A stretch of DNA of 64,000 nucleotides from Desmodesmus armatus (GCA_007449985.2 VIIQ02000026.1:1-64000); one strand, 5' to 3'; counted from the stretch's first letter, positions 1 to 12,377 are shown. The notes: generated by a model from the sequence alone, not told the origin. Numbers and translations: made by a program.

Positions 1-70
1 GGGCCCTTGCACCCCCCCCCCCTTCACTTATCCTTCAGTCCCCTCCCCCTTACACCCCCCCCCCCCGTAC

Positions 71-3000
71 CCTGCTGTACTCCTTGGGTTTTTCTTGATC
101 TCCCCCTCCTTCTCCTTGGTGAGCAGGCTGGGCACACGTGGCCGCCAGCTCAGCTGCTGGAACCTGTCACGCGGCAGGCTGTACAGCAGCTTGCGTTGAA
201 GCTCCACATGTTGAAACCATCTCCATGGACGCGCCGTGCAGGCTCGTCACAGACGTGGCAACGTAGCGGCCTGCAGGGTTGGATGCAGATGGCGGGGGGG
301 GGGGGGGGGGGCGTGTCAGTACAAAGAGGGGGGGGGGTGACAAGTGACACAAGGTGCAGGCTCGTCACAGACGTGGCAACGTAGCGGCCTCGGGATGGGT
401 GTGTGTGCACATGACACAGGGGGGGGGGGGGGGCAGAAGGGGGGGGGGGTGGGGGCGTCAACAAATGACACAACTTGCACGCTCGTCACAGACGTGGCAA
501 CGTAGCGACCTGTTGTTTGTGCAAATGACAGGGGGGGGGGTGCAGGCGCGGGGTGTGGTCGGTGGGGGGGGGGGGGGGGGGGGTTGTTGGGGGGGGGGGG
601 TGACAATTTGTATAAGGTGCAGGCTCGTCACGAGGTGGCGACGTAGCGGCCTGCAGGGACACGATGGAGAAAGCAGGACAGGGGGCAAGAGTGTCTCCAC
701 ATCAATATGGCATGATTGGACTGGGCTGCAACCAAGCCGATGCACTGGAAAGCAGAGTCAACCGGGTGCCCTGGCAGACTCGACGTTCGAAGTTCATAGC
801 ATCCAAGGCAGGCCGGCTTGTGCTGTTCTTACTGCTTGCATACCACTGACGGGCGCACGTATTGTTGCACATACTACGCACTGTCTGAAGCTCCAAGACC
901 GAAGAAGATAAGAACGAGAAGCACACCTGTGGGGTCCCACTCGACGCTTGTTGCCATGAAGTGCTCTGCTGCCGCCAGGATCTCAAACTCATCCACGTTG
1001 AAGAATTCCAGCTGCCCATTGAGCGCCTTGAGGCCCGACAGCACAATGTTGTGGCCGTTGGGGGACCAGTGGATGCCGTTGACGGCCTTGTTGGTCAGCG
1101 TGCCTGCGCAGCAGAAAGGGTGGACGGCCAGCCATCAATACAAGTCAACACATACGTGTGGGATGCTCCCTGGGATACAGTCAAAGAAACATCAAGTGCT
1201 CACAAACAACCCATGGGCTACACAACACCCCACAACGCCCTGCCGGCCCCCCTCCCCCTTCTGTCTTGTGCCCCTGCCGCAAAAGCAAATAGTGAGGGAT
1301 AAGAAGCCCATGCTGAGATGCAAACTGTGTGACAAATTGCCAGTCATGTGTGATGAATCCAGAAGAGCCCCTCGTGTCAGCACAGCTTGCCGTGCCGGTT
1401 TGTGCAACTGGGTACACTTGCACACCCCACCCACCCCCATTTTTCATTGCCCCTGCCATGCACACCCCCATCCAGGGCCCCGCTCACCCAGGTGCTTAAT
1501 GCCCAGCTTGCCCCTGTCGTCCCTCATGCTGTAGAAGCTGACGTTGGGGCGCCCTTCACCGTGCACGATGGCAAAGCGGTGACCCTTGGGCTCCCAGGCG
1601 AACGACAACACCTTCTCAGTCTTGTTGGGCAGCTCAAGCACCTGCAGGCAGTCCAACGTGAGTCAGGTGTGAGTGACGAAGTGAAAACAAAGTTTGAGTG
1701 CTGATACATGCAGTTTGTGTGAGAAAGAGGGAGAATAAACTGCAGTAAAATATTGGCCGATGCCTCTTGTGTGCCCCAGACACCCTGCTTTGCTCTGCAG
1801 CAACAGATTGAGGTGCTGCAAGCAGAGCTGGCTGCTATCAGGCAGGGGCCTTTGCTTGCACTGGGGCGCTGACACTGACACTCACATGCAATCAGGTCAC
1901 CAAATCCCCCTCTGGACACACACACAAGGATGCTGCACCTAAAAACTAATAGAACAGACGAAACACATCACACTACAAACACTTGACTGCCCTGGTGAGA
2001 ACATAAGGCTTGTTGACAGCCCCTGAACCAACACCCACACAGCCACACAGCCACTCACGTCCATGGGGATGCCCTTCTCGCGTATGCTGAACAGCTCAAA
2101 GCCTGTGTAGGTGCTCTTGCGCGTCTTGGTGAAGCGGTCAACCTTGACGGCCAGGTAGTCACCCTGGGGGTGCCAGAAGATGTTGATGTCTGCACATTGG
2201 GGGGGGGGGGGCAGGGGAGCAAAGTAGACAAGTCAGCATAATGGAGGATGGTGCAGTCCACCTACAACAGAATTGCTAACGTATGCACAGGCAGGCTCGA
2301 CCAGTGCCCCCCCCCCCGGTCACAACGAAGCCATCAACCCAAGAAACCCTCAAACGGCCCCACTAGGCGCCGCAACGCATCAAACCTGTTGCCAAGCTGT
2401 TGCCTACCATTTATCAAGCTGTTGTCAACCAAACATCACTGCCGTGCTGCGCACAGTGCACCCAGCACTTACCGCTGACGTTGAAGAGCTGCTTGCTGCG
2501 CACTGCTGTGCGGTCAGGGATCTTGACGATGCTGATGCTGGCAGGCCTGTCACCAACCTCCTGGGTGTACGCAGCCAGCAGCGGCTCGGCAGGAGACCAC
2601 TCGAAGTCCTGTGTTGGTGGGGGGGGGGGGAGGGGATGCGCACACATGAATCAGATTCAGAAACAGGCTCTGTTAGCATGGTAGGTGGGGTGCTGCTGGC
2701 CGGCCTATCGCCAACCTTTTGGCTGTAGGCAGCCAGCAGCGGCAGGGGACCACTCAAAGTCACTATCGTGCTGCAGCCAAGGAAGGAGTCAACCTACCCA
2801 TCCGTGTTTGGCAAAGACACAAGGCGCAACTAGCAGATCGTTCTGTTCATCACTGCAGACTGAAACAGCCTCGTGTGAGGGGACCATGCGTCTTGCCCGG
2901 CGTGGGATGTTGAGTAGCCTCCCACACCGGTCAAGACGCAGTGTCCTAGCAAGAGACTGTTTCAGACTGCGGTGTTGAACAGACCGCCCTGCTGGGTGAT

Positions 3001-6000
3001 TGCAGGTGCTACCGATGACACAGCTGTCACACCGGTGTTGTGCTACAGCCAAGGAAGCAGCCCCCCTGAACCCCCAAACCATCACCCTCCCTCCTACATA
3101 CAACCCCCCACCCCCTCACCAGCACTCCCTCCATCTTGAGGTCCTTCTTGTCCAGCAGTGTCATGTCAGGAGCCTCGTACACCTTGATGGCACCCTTGGC
3201 CAGGCGTGCAAAGAACTTGTCCTCCTGACCACCAGCCCACTTGAACAGCGGCCAGCGGATGCTGCCCTCAGGACCAGCACTGCTGCCAACTGCAACAGAA
3301 GGCGAGGGGTGGGGTTGGGGTGGGGTGGGGTGGGAGGGGGGGGGGGAGAAGGGGTGGGGGGGGGGGGGGGTCGTGGAAGAGTAGGAGTGGATGTGCTGCA
3401 ATGATATCCACCCATATTGCTGCAGAGAATGCACAAAATGCACACATGCCTTGACAAAACGCGTCACTCTGTGCTGCTAGCAACCAAGTCTAACCAACCC
3501 CACCAAAAGCCACCAACGCACTGCACACCTGCATACTCATCCAAGTTGCCGCTGAAGATCCGTAGCTTCTTCCCGCTGCGTGTCTCAAACACGTTCAGCT
3601 GCAGCTGCAGCTTCTCGTGTGGGCTGTTGGGCCGGATCTGGCTGTACGTCATGAGGTACCGCTCAGCAGGAGAGAACTCGATCAACTTGACGTCGTCGTG
3701 GCTGTAGCGTTGCAGGCGGGCGTAGCCTGGGCCTCCCCATAGCGCCACTCCCTTGCGATGCATGGTGGCGATGTAGTTACCCTGGGGGGACCACTGGACG
3801 AAGGACTCTGTGAAACACCCGGGGGGGGGCAGGGAGACACACAGAGACTTAAGCAAGGGGGTGGCAGTGCAAGCCCGTGTGTTGTATTTAAGACCAACAC
3901 ACACACTGAGCAGGGTCTGTTGGGTGTGAATGCTTCTCAGCAAAACCTCTGAATGCGCAACAGGAGGGAACACTGTACGTATCCTCCATGCCACCGACCC
4001 TCTTCAAAAACTGCACATCAAGCACTGCTAGCGGCCCCAGAAAGGGATTGACATCAAGGGTATGGCCCTGAACACGCTAGGGGCCTTGTATTCTAATTTT
4101 TTCCAAGGCCTACATAATCCTCACCAGCGCCGTACGCGCCCCTCACATACGCGGATACTCCAGGGTTTGGTCTTGAAGTTTTGGTCAGTCTGCAAGCCCC
4201 CCTCCTCATCTGTCAGTCTGCAAGCCCCCCTCCCCCTCCTCTCCCCCCCCCCCCCCCCCTCACCTGTCCAGAAGGCCCTCTTGTATGCCTCATCAGCCCT
4301 GCAGCGGCGCCCATCATTCCACAGCACCACCACCTCGTCACCGTGCTTGATCACAAACTGATCACGCCCCTGCTTGTCAACCATCCAGCTGTGCAGTTGC
4401 TCCTGCAGCACCACAACACAACACAGCACAGCACGTTGTATACCTAACAGCTGAAAGCAGCATGCAAGCCTCCAGACTGACGTACACGCCCAGAGCCAAG
4501 TATTGCTGGATGCACCGCCGACATGCCATGGACTGTCTTGGGCGGCAGCATGCCATGCCTATGTTACCCATCGGCCACATACAGCCGACTGGAAGTTGTC
4601 CAAACAGATGCCACCCATCCAGTACTCGTCCAATGTCCAAGTGTATCTACACCCTAGCTCAATCGCCAAAGCAGACACCATCCACCCCCTTCCACAACTT
4701 AACACACGCCTGCCCCCAGTCGACCCCCCCCCCCCCGCCACAAAGAAGCCGACACCACGCTTCATCATCTTGGCATTCAATCAGCCCCCCCACCCCCCGC
4801 CCCCGGGCGCCTCACCGTGGGTGTGTACTGCTTTGCCTCTGGTGCTGCATACTCCTCAGGCACACGTGCGTAGCGCTCAAAGTCGTCAAACATGGACACC
4901 TTGAAGTGGTGGTTGCGGTCCAGCTCATACCCGTCGGTCTGCATCCGAGCAGCCTGGGCCTCCTGTGGTTGGAACAGCAGCGACGAAAAATACAAGGCGG
5001 GATGTTCTGTGTGTAACATCCAATTACTGGATATGTGTGGGGGGGGAGACCAGTGAGAAAGGTCACTGAAAAAAGGAAGAGGAAATTGGGGCTTCCTGGT
5101 TGGTTGCCTGGTTCACCGGGCAAATTCTCTGCTGTGGCAACGCTGCTGTGGGCATCAGTACTGATGTGTTGGTACCGCCACTGCTGCTTGTGCTGCTCCT
5201 GGGCCTGATGGTAGCTGCTGCTGCTACTGCTGCACCGACATCGCTGCTGCGCTCATCGTTGCTACTGCTGCACCTGTTGGCTTCGCTGCTGTTGTTCACC
5301 CCCTTGCTGCTGCCACTGCTGCACCGTCGGCAGCTGCTGCATTCAAATCCTCCCAAGCACCAGCAGGGCCAGCAGAGCTGGACTCCCTCCTCCTCTCACA
5401 TCCGCCCACCAAACCACACACAAAGCCTGCCACCACCAAGTCTTGCCCCTCTCCCCCCTCCCCCCCCCCCCAAAAAGTCCCTTTGATGGTCAACACAGGC
5501 ACCCCTCCTAGCTACCTCTCCCACGCTGTTCGTCACCCTTCTGACACCAAGGCTACCAGTGGCACGGCCCTATGGTGCCGTGCAACAGCTGCAGGTTTGC
5601 TGCTGCCGCTGATGCTGCTGATGATGGTGGTAGTCGCGGTGCTACTGCTGGTGGGGTCTGCACGCGTGCATCATGCAACCGGACAACGCTATTTCTCCCA
5701 CAGGACCAACACTACCCAGCAAGCAATGCAGCTTGCCTATTGTGAGTTGTTGGAGGGTCCCAGCTGCTGCTGCTGCTGGTACTGATGGTGGGGTGATCAG
5801 ACAGTGCTCGTATTTGTTTCCGGACAGCTCCTGTTCCCTCCTGATTGCTTTCCCCCCCCTGCTGCGGGGTGTGCTGCCGCCCCCTGCTGCTGGTCGCTGC
5901 ATGCTCATGTGTCCTTCCTGCCCGCACTGCATGTTCCCTGCTGCTGCTTGCTCCCTGCTGCTCCTGCGGCTGTGCCTGCTCCATCCGCTCCGCTGTGCGT

Positions 6001-6794
6001 GCTGACCTGTGGGTTTTTGAACTCGATGAATGCAAAGCCCTTGCTCATGCCATCAGAGCTCTTGGGCATGAAGATGCCACCTGGAAATGCATGTGACACA
6101 AGATCACACAGTCAGCAACATGATCCAGGGCCAGACACATGCTGAACACCTAAGCCAGGCTCAGGTCATACAGTGCTGCTGCTGGCGGTGCTGTGAGTGG
6201 GCTTGGACGATGTGTGTATAGAAGGAACAACATGACCAGGCACAAACGAGAGGACCTTTCAGATAAAGGTAAAGCAGCAGCTGCTGCACATCCCCAACTG
6301 CATGCTGCATGGCTTGCAGCTGCCGAAAAGCCCTGAAACCAGCCACAGATCAAAGCTGCCGTTAGAAGCTCACCCTCCCTGACGTGGCCGATCTGGCTGT
6401 AGATCTTGTTGAGCACGCCTGCAAGCTTGTCGTGCTTCGCCTCTGGCACCACTGGCAGACCGTCGACGACTGCATGCCAGGAACAGATGGGGTGGGTCAG
6501 CAGCAGCAGCAGTCAGGTAACCTTCTGCTGCTGTAGCAAGGCTGGCATGGTGGAAGCTGCTGCTGCACGCATGAGGGTTCGAAGCATACCGATGACTGAA
6601 CCGAAGCCCGTCTCTGCCTCCAGGTCCTCCTCATCGTCGACATCATCATCACTCCTGATGCCAAAGTCCTCGCCCTCTGGCAGGATCAGCTCCTCAATGT
6701 CAAATCCCTCGAAAGGAAAGCCTTTGGGCTGATCTTTGAACAGCTTTGCAGCCACATCAAGTGGGTCAATCGGTTCCATCACTCTGGCCGCCAT
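71..6794 (-). CDS. eIF3b: Eukaryotic translation initiation factor 3 subunit B (eIF3b), 3' end outside window
   Basis: eIF3b is the WD40 scaffold of the eIF3 complex, which loads the 40S ribosome during initiation in the cytoplasm. Exons read on the minus strand: 6590-6794, 6374-6469, 6007-6080, 4816-4962, 4264-4402, 3529-3807, 3120-3289, 2473-2608, 2059-2189, 1488-1641, 927-1103, 71-270; phases agree across every junction. The protein starts MAARVMEP with an acidic stretch, then a short RRM (VVDGLPVVP, then KGFAFIEF) near residues 69-125, then a beta-propeller with family-typical strings YKRAFWTGESFVQWSPQGNY, FAWEPKGHRFAIVHGEG and NGQLEFFNVDEFE. About 636 residues are present; plant eIF3b has roughly 70-80 more at the C-terminus, which lie off the left edge. 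Exon 12 (71-270) carries three apparent single-base deletions and its acceptor region is repeated four times. Identification is secure; exon 12 and intron 11 are the weak parts. Confidence 0.93.
237..660 (-). repeat. Four tandem copies of the eIF3b exon 12 acceptor and exon start
   Basis: Four units beginning near 239, 357, 477 and 621 each contain, in the gene's sense, an AG-ended acceptor followed by about 35 bases encoding GRYVATSVTS. Spacing is roughly 118-144 bases, with long G or C homopolymers between units. Only the copy at 239-270 continues into the rest of exon 12. The copy near 621-657 lacks one base and would stop right after GRYVATS. The others run into homopolymer intron sequence. 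Confidence 0.85.
2690..2762 (-). repeat. Degenerate duplicate of the start of eIF3b exon 8 inside intron 7
   Basis: Read on the minus strand this stretch mirrors the start of real exon 8 (2530-2608). It encodes a diverged version of the exon's opening, including LLAAYSQKVGDRPAS against LLAAYTQEVGDRPAS in the true exon. It lies about 80 bases upstream of the true exon in the sense direction and would change the protein if spliced in. Confidence 0.8.
2829..2997. repeat. Long imperfect inverted repeat (foldback) in eIF3b intron 7
   Basis: Left arm 2829-2907 and right arm 2920-2997 are reverse complements with scattered mismatches and small bulges, separated by a loop of about 12 bases. Shared blocks include TCTGTTCA, CAGACTGAAACAG (CAGTCTGAAACAG in the other arm) and TGCGTCTTG. 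A transcript of either strand would fold into a stem of about 77 pairs. It could be a MITE remnant or a small-RNA precursor; no coding potential is seen. Confidence 0.8.
4410..4437 (-). repeat. TGTGC/TGTGT pentamer tract before eIF3b exon 5
   Basis: The plus strand shows a run of ACAGC/ACAAC units; in gene sense this is a TGCTG/TGTTG tract ending a few bases before the acceptor CTGCAG of exon 5 (first base 4402). It belongs to the recurring class of pentamer tracts at intron 3' ends. Confidence 0.6.
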
Positions 6795-7731
6795 GTTTGA
6801 GTCTGCTTCTCAGCGAGGCGAAACGAGCGACGTACAGCTGCAAAGGTTGTGTAAGTTTCAGGATGCTTGGCCCAGATGTGGCATGCGAGACAGTTGTGAC
6901 AGGACCACCCAACTGTAACCGTCAGGAACCTGCAGATGTGTGCTTGCACAGTGTTTCAAAAGGTTTGATAGGTTATATTTTTCTTCCCACCCTCCAGTGG
7001 GTAGCCTGGTGGACACTGGCTCCTCAGCAGCCATTCCCACCTCCACCCCTGCCAGGCTGGCCTGTGAATACATGGCCACTCCCTCTGCCCCAACACATCT
7101 GGGCGCCAGTGTGGATTCACCCCTCAAGCTGAACTACACACCACTCATACCCATCCGGGCATGGGCAGTGCGGAAGTCACAACATTTGCCCTGCCCTGGC
7201 ACAGATTCTGAAGGTGGACCCCCCCCCCCATATTCACACACACCTGGTGGGGTGACCCCACACGCACACAAGTTATTGGCTGCAGTGGCTGGAAGGAGGG
7301 GACATGTGGGGGCAAGTACGCACTGCCCAGGTGAACCCCAGGGTGCGTGTACGTGCCGTGACTGTGCAACTGAGAGCCCAACACCCTCTTGCGTTCTGGA
7401 GACAAGATGTGCTGACATGTCGGCGGGCCAGGCACCTGGCTTGCATCGCTCCGTGCAACTGCCATCCCCAAAGCCAGACATATGTGCAGGCATGCCACTT
7501 TCCTTTATAATCTTGACACTCGAAATGAATAGGCACAGTTACAAAGAAGGTGATCACTTCAAGGTCCACATGCGACCAACCTCAACAACAGCAACCCCAA
7601 GGCGCAGGGCACCTCAGTTCAGCGTCTCTCTGTGCACATGCCAAACAGAGGTGCGAGTACCACCAAGTAACTGCACCGCAGCTAGCTGTCCTGCAGTACA
7701 GTCTGATAGCATGTACAGTCAGCCATTCAGG
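6795..7731. other. Intergenic: upstream of eIF3b and 3' side of delta-tubulin
   Basis: No supportable gene. A 300-codon plus-strand frame at 6940-7842 overlaps the delta-tubulin terminal exon antisense and has unremarkable composition. A minus-strand TGTAA, the usual volvocine poly(A) signal, occurs near 7539-7544, about 190 bases past the delta-tubulin stop, and could serve that gene. Confidence 0.4.
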
Positions 7732-10700
7732 TCACATGGCCCCATATGCAGCCAGCACATCTTCCACGACAGCAAAGCTCTGCATGAAGTCATCCAAGGA
7801 CAGCCCATACGCCTCATACTGGTGCACGTACGCCCGTGCTGACAGCATGCCGTAGGCCTTGTCCTGCATGGCGCGTAGAGGAGCTACACCAGCCTGCAGG
7901 ACACACCAGCACGACACATCAACATCATCACTGGTTGTGCTTCGCACCAGGTTCATTGCGCATGTAGCAGCAACTTGACCTTGGTGCAAGACAAGCAAGA
8001 CACCACCAAGCGACCAGTGGCCTAGGACGTTTGAGAGCATGGGCCAGTTGCGGCCATCAACAACAACAGCACAAGTAGTAGCACGACACATCAGCACACA
8101 TATGAGCCGTGCCGTGCATGCTTTTGTGCGTCCACCACAGTGCATGTGCCAAATTACCTTGGTGTCTGCCAGAGCAAGCATGTGCGCACGAAACAGGCAG
8201 GCCCAAACTGCAGTGCTAATGTGTATAAGAAACAGCAGGTGGTGACGAGGGTATGAGGGAGTGCTCCCACGAATCAAACTGGTCGTGCAGGGATGCTGCG
8301 GCAGGTGAGATGCAGTGTGTGCATCATTGCCCGAGCCATCGGCCTTTACTGCCCAGCCTGGCTCACCTGGTCTGTTGCCAGTAGGGTAGCAGACAGTGGG
8401 CAGCCTCCAAACTTGGCGGGGTGGTGGGCAGCAAGCAGGGAGTCTCCTGCAGACCAGGAAGGGTACATGCCAGGGTCGGTGAACTCAGGCACTGGCACAC
8501 TACCTGCACAGCACAGCACAGCATGACACATCATACTGTGTTTCAGCGTTCACTTGCGGACCATGCCAGCAACCATGTTGACGGCAAGCTCCTTGCTGCA
8601 GCAGCCATGTACCTTGGAAGGCTGGACAGGCAGGGTCGATTTGGTGCGTCGACAGTGCATGTGCACTTGGTGTGTGAGGGTACAAGCCAGGCTTATGCGC
8701 CACAGCAGTTAAAATGCTGCCATCGACATATCGGCGTTGGCCCAGAAAACCTATTGCCAGGGGGCAGAGTGTGAAGTCGGAATCGCTCTCCCCTTCCGCC
8801 TTCCTGCCCAAAATTTGCAAGTTGTGATGGCATACGAGTCGTAATTTTGGTGCCTGTAACAATTGCTGTGTGCTTTATAATGAGTAATCTCTCAGCACAG
8901 TTCCCCCCCCCCCCACACACACACACACCTCCACCCTGAGATACAGCAGGGGTAGCTGCTGGCAGGCTGCAGAAGGCACCTACCTGACTCCTTCCCCCGC
9001 AGGACCATCATTGCCGAGTTTGCCTTGTTCTTGTACTTGTGCTGAGGCAGCCTGCTGACCCCCTCTGCTGTCAGGTAGCTGGAGAGGTGCTCGTCCAGGA
9101 AGGAACCTGCAGGCAGTGCGGCAATAGGCAGGGTGCTATGTACAAATTGCTGTTGTGGCATTGCGATGCTGCAGGCACGGCTGGCCTGACACAAACCAGC
9201 ACTGTGGTCACTTCCAAAGCCTGCAGACTACAGCCAAGTTGCTGAGATCGCCATTATCTGCCTGTACACAGTGCAGTGCCGTGATCTGACATGTGGCAGG
9301 CTCTGCTGCCTGTCTAGATCCCTGAGGTCCCGCGCATGAAGCCACCACCTGGCCTTGTTGTGCAGGGCCGGCTTAGGTGCTTACAAGGCGCTTACAAAAT
9401 CAAAATAATTCATTTTTAATTCATTTGATTGATCAATCAAATGATAAATTATCTGCCTACCTGCAACTGCCATGCCCTTGAGGTGTGCCAGCAGTGGCCG
9501 CCAACTGAATGTGGTGTAGTCCATCGAAGCTGCAGGCACTTGGGGCAAAGTGCGCACCGATGCAATGCGGTAGCTGCAGGACAGTGGAGCAGCAGAAACA
9601 CAGACACAATCGCAGCTGAACCAACAGCAACCGTTGGACTGCATAACCCATCAGCAGAAGGCAGCAGCAATATAGTGCCTAGTAGCCACACTGTGTGTTC
9701 ACCACATGCTGCCTTGCTCAGTCACGAAGCACAAGAGGGTCAGCAGTGTTGCTCAAAGACCCAAAAGGCAGGCAGCAGGAGGCAGAACCCATCATTGCTG
9801 TGACAGCTTCTCTCCAGCATGACCCGCCGCCCTGCCGGCACCCCATACCCAAGCACGTGCGCACACCTTGGGTGACTGAACATGTGGCAAGTGAGGTCAG
9901 CAATCGGACTGAGAGGCGTACTGCTGCTGGGTATGGTCACAACACCGCTGCCGCTGCCGCTGCTGGAGGAGGGTCGCTGGGGTGGGCTGCAGGCAGCGCT
10001 GCTAGTGGGCTGAAAGGATCGGCGGTGGCAGGGTAACAGGGCGCTGGCGAGGCCTCTGGCAGCGACTGAGTTCAGGTCCTGCAGCCAAGCACAGCACAGC
10101 ACAGCATAGCGCAGCAGAGCACAGCAGAGCACAGCAGGGCACAGCGCTGTCCTGGCTCCAACAATTTGACATACAGGCATGCCGCAGGGTGCCCTGATGA
10201 GCTCACTTTGACGCGTACGGGCCTTAATTTACGGCTTGCATTGTCAAGGTGCTCTGCTGGCACCAGTACATCTCTAATGCTGGGCCCTGTGTTGACAGCT
10301 ATCATCAGCATAGTACCTCCTCACCATTGCCGCCCCAAAAGGCAGTGGTGGTGACGGTATGCACCCACCGTATCTGAAACATCACAAGGTCTGTACAGCT
10401 GCACAGCGTCACTGCAGTGCCTGCAACACAAAGTCTTTCCCTGCTGCAACTGACATGCAAGAATACACAACAGTGAACAAACACCTCACAATATGTTGTC
10501 AAAAGAAACCCCAAGCTGACCTTGAAGGAGGGGTGTTTAATGCCCAGTAGGCGGGAGCAGGTTGCAGCCAAGGTCTCATTCTGTAGCAGCAGGATGCCTG
10601 ATGACACCTCAACAAGAGATGCAACACTCAGCAGTGTGTTGTACGGCTGCACCGTGACTTCCCCAGATTCGAACGGCCTGCACAGCATGCCACAGCACAC

Positions 10701-12377
10701 CACATGTGAAACACAGTCATGCGTTGTCACTGCGCTGCAGAAGCACTGACATCATGATGCTACCGTAGGATGCAGGCTTTCGGTTGCCAAGTTGCAGGAG
10801 GGGGGGGGGCTTCACTTCACTGAGGCTGGATGGCTGGCAGAGAAGCATGCTGTGTATAACAGACACTACATACAGCAGAAGCTACTTCTGAACTAGTGCC
10901 CACACAGTCAAACGTCTCCCTCGCATCTGCGATAGGTGGCAGTATCACACATGCGACCCAAACCAGACACCAAGCATGGAACATACAACCGCATACACTT
11001 CTCTCAACATCCAGGGGACATGAAAACGGTGCTGCAGCATGCTGCCTCTGTGCTGTCCTTCCCTCTTTTGGGTACTGTCACCTCTTGAAGATACTGAAGC
11101 ACACCATTTAAATGCCGCCACACATGCAGTGGCTCACCACACACAGCAGTTGAGCAGGTGTGCGCTGCTGTAGTCGTCGGCCAGTGCCTGAGCCATGTAT
11201 GTGCCTGCTCCTGCACCAGTGCCTCCTGCCATGCTTTGCAGCATCAGGAAGCCCTCAAACACATCACACGCCTCAACCTGTGTGCGACACACGGAGGAAA
11301 AGCAGGCAACAAAAGTCTTTCTGTACTGCTCTGCGCGGGTCAGGGGGCAAGGGTTTGTATAAATGAGGCATACTTGTGTGCTTTTGGCTGTTGGTAGCCC
11401 CCTTAGCGCAGCAAAGATTGACTGAACGTGAGGAAAACCACACCAGAGGGATTGGCAGCGCAGCACACTGTGCTTGTGTCACTCACTGTGTATGGCACAT
11501 AAGTAGAAACACTGTTTCAGTGCAAGTGCTGTCGTTGCAACCTCGTCATGACGTCAATACAGATACGTCACCCCCACATGAGCTGCGGCATGACCTGAAG
11601 GCCAGGCCTGCCAGCACTTACCTGCTTCCTGACCAGCTGGAGCACGGTTGCGGCCATGGCCGGGCCGAATTTGTTGTGTCCCAGTGCCCAGTTGTTGCCG
11701 CTGCCGCTCTGTCCAGTGGCTGAACAGCCAGGCGCATAACACCAGCCGTTGCTACTGGCCAAAGCCGACTGCTTGGCAGAGTAAATGACCTGGTAGGGAT
11801 GCGGGTGTGGGCAAAGCCACAGGGTGTGGATGAGGGGGTGGGGGCGGGTGGATGCAGCTGGGGCCGTACGCCACATGGGCTTTGCTGGCACGAACGGCAG
11901 GCATGCCAGAATGAAAAGGACAAGTAACACCATGCGTGAGGCTGGATCAATATCTCAGTGTGTCCAACATGCTTCTTTTGCAGGATGCGTATTCAGCAAG
12001 ACCCTCAGTGCACTGGACCTGCTGTACTGTATAGTCGCAAAGCCTGGAAACAGCATTGCAATTGGCCAATTGGCCATGCCTCCCCCTCACTTTTGGTTCC
12101 ATGTCAACCAGCACAGATCGTGCAGCCCACTGCCGGTCATCAGATGCACCTGTTGTCCTGTCATGTCGCTGCTGAAAGAAGGTATCTGCTGCATGTGTGC
12201 CGTAGGCTCCGGTGGACAGCTCCCTGGCAACAGTGTCAAACCAACTGGCTCCCAGCTGTAACAGCACAGCAAGCTGATCAGGACCGTGTGATCGATTAAG
12301 TTGAATGCGGCATAAGATACGTACGCTTTACACACCTGATTGCCGCATTGGCCTAGCTGGACCGTCAGCATTGGCAT
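7732..12377 (-). CDS. Delta-tubulin (UNI3/TUBD1 family), complete
   Basis: Delta-tubulin is a GTP-binding tubulin needed to form or stabilise triplet microtubules in basal bodies; loss in Chlamydomonas (uni3) gives doublets. Exons: 12336-12377, 12091-12255, 11622-11789, 11138-11277, 10521-10677, 9867-10078, 9461-9573, 8984-9106, 8367-8503, 7732-7893; phases match and give 472 residues, close to the human length. The start MPMLTVQLGQCGNQ is the tubulin N-terminus, RSVLVDMEPKV and GSGNNWALGHNKFGP follow, and the nucleotide loop reads AGGTGAG (residues 142-148), followed by WPFESGEVTVQPYNTLL. The tail ARAYVHQYEAYGLSLDDF aligns without gaps to the human delta-tubulin end. A Ser/Gly-rich insert (SSSSGSGSG) lies in exon 6. 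It is not alpha, beta or gamma: there is no acidic tail, and DYTTFSW matches delta. ATG 12377 is the only start giving the canonical N-terminus. Confidence 0.96.
9421..9444. repeat. 24-bp perfect palindrome in delta-tubulin intron 7
   Basis: An AT-rich perfect palindrome centred on GATTGATCAATC lies within an AT-rich patch (about 9395-9450) of an otherwise GC-rich intron, directly before the donor-side exon 9461-9573. No function can be assigned. Confidence 0.75.
10088..10143 (-). repeat. (TGTGC)n tract at the 3' end of delta-tubulin intron 5
   Basis: The plus strand shows repeated ACAGC/GCAGAGC units. In sense orientation this is a TGCTG-type pentamer run that ends within about 15 bases of the acceptor of exon 6 (first base 10078). 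A shorter run of the same unit lies at 8507-8523 before exon 9. Confidence 0.75.

Noticed and set aside
1..70. Final eIF3b exon at the left edge
   Set aside because: The bases are C-rich intron-like sequence after a GTACGG donor; the missing C-terminus is not encoded here.
5063..5356. Ser-rich frame in eIF3b intron 3
   Set aside because: It is low complexity; the flanking exons already join in phase at the family-conserved FIEFKNPQ-EAQAAR position.
6940..7842. 300-codon plus-strand open frame
   Set aside because: It overlaps the delta-tubulin last exon antisense, lacks domain-like strings, and its length is unremarkable in GC-rich DNA.
8161..8215. Possible extra exon in delta-tubulin between exons 9 and 10
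   Set aside because: Its 53 bases would break the phase, and the direct 9-to-10 join aligns to human delta-tubulin without a gap.
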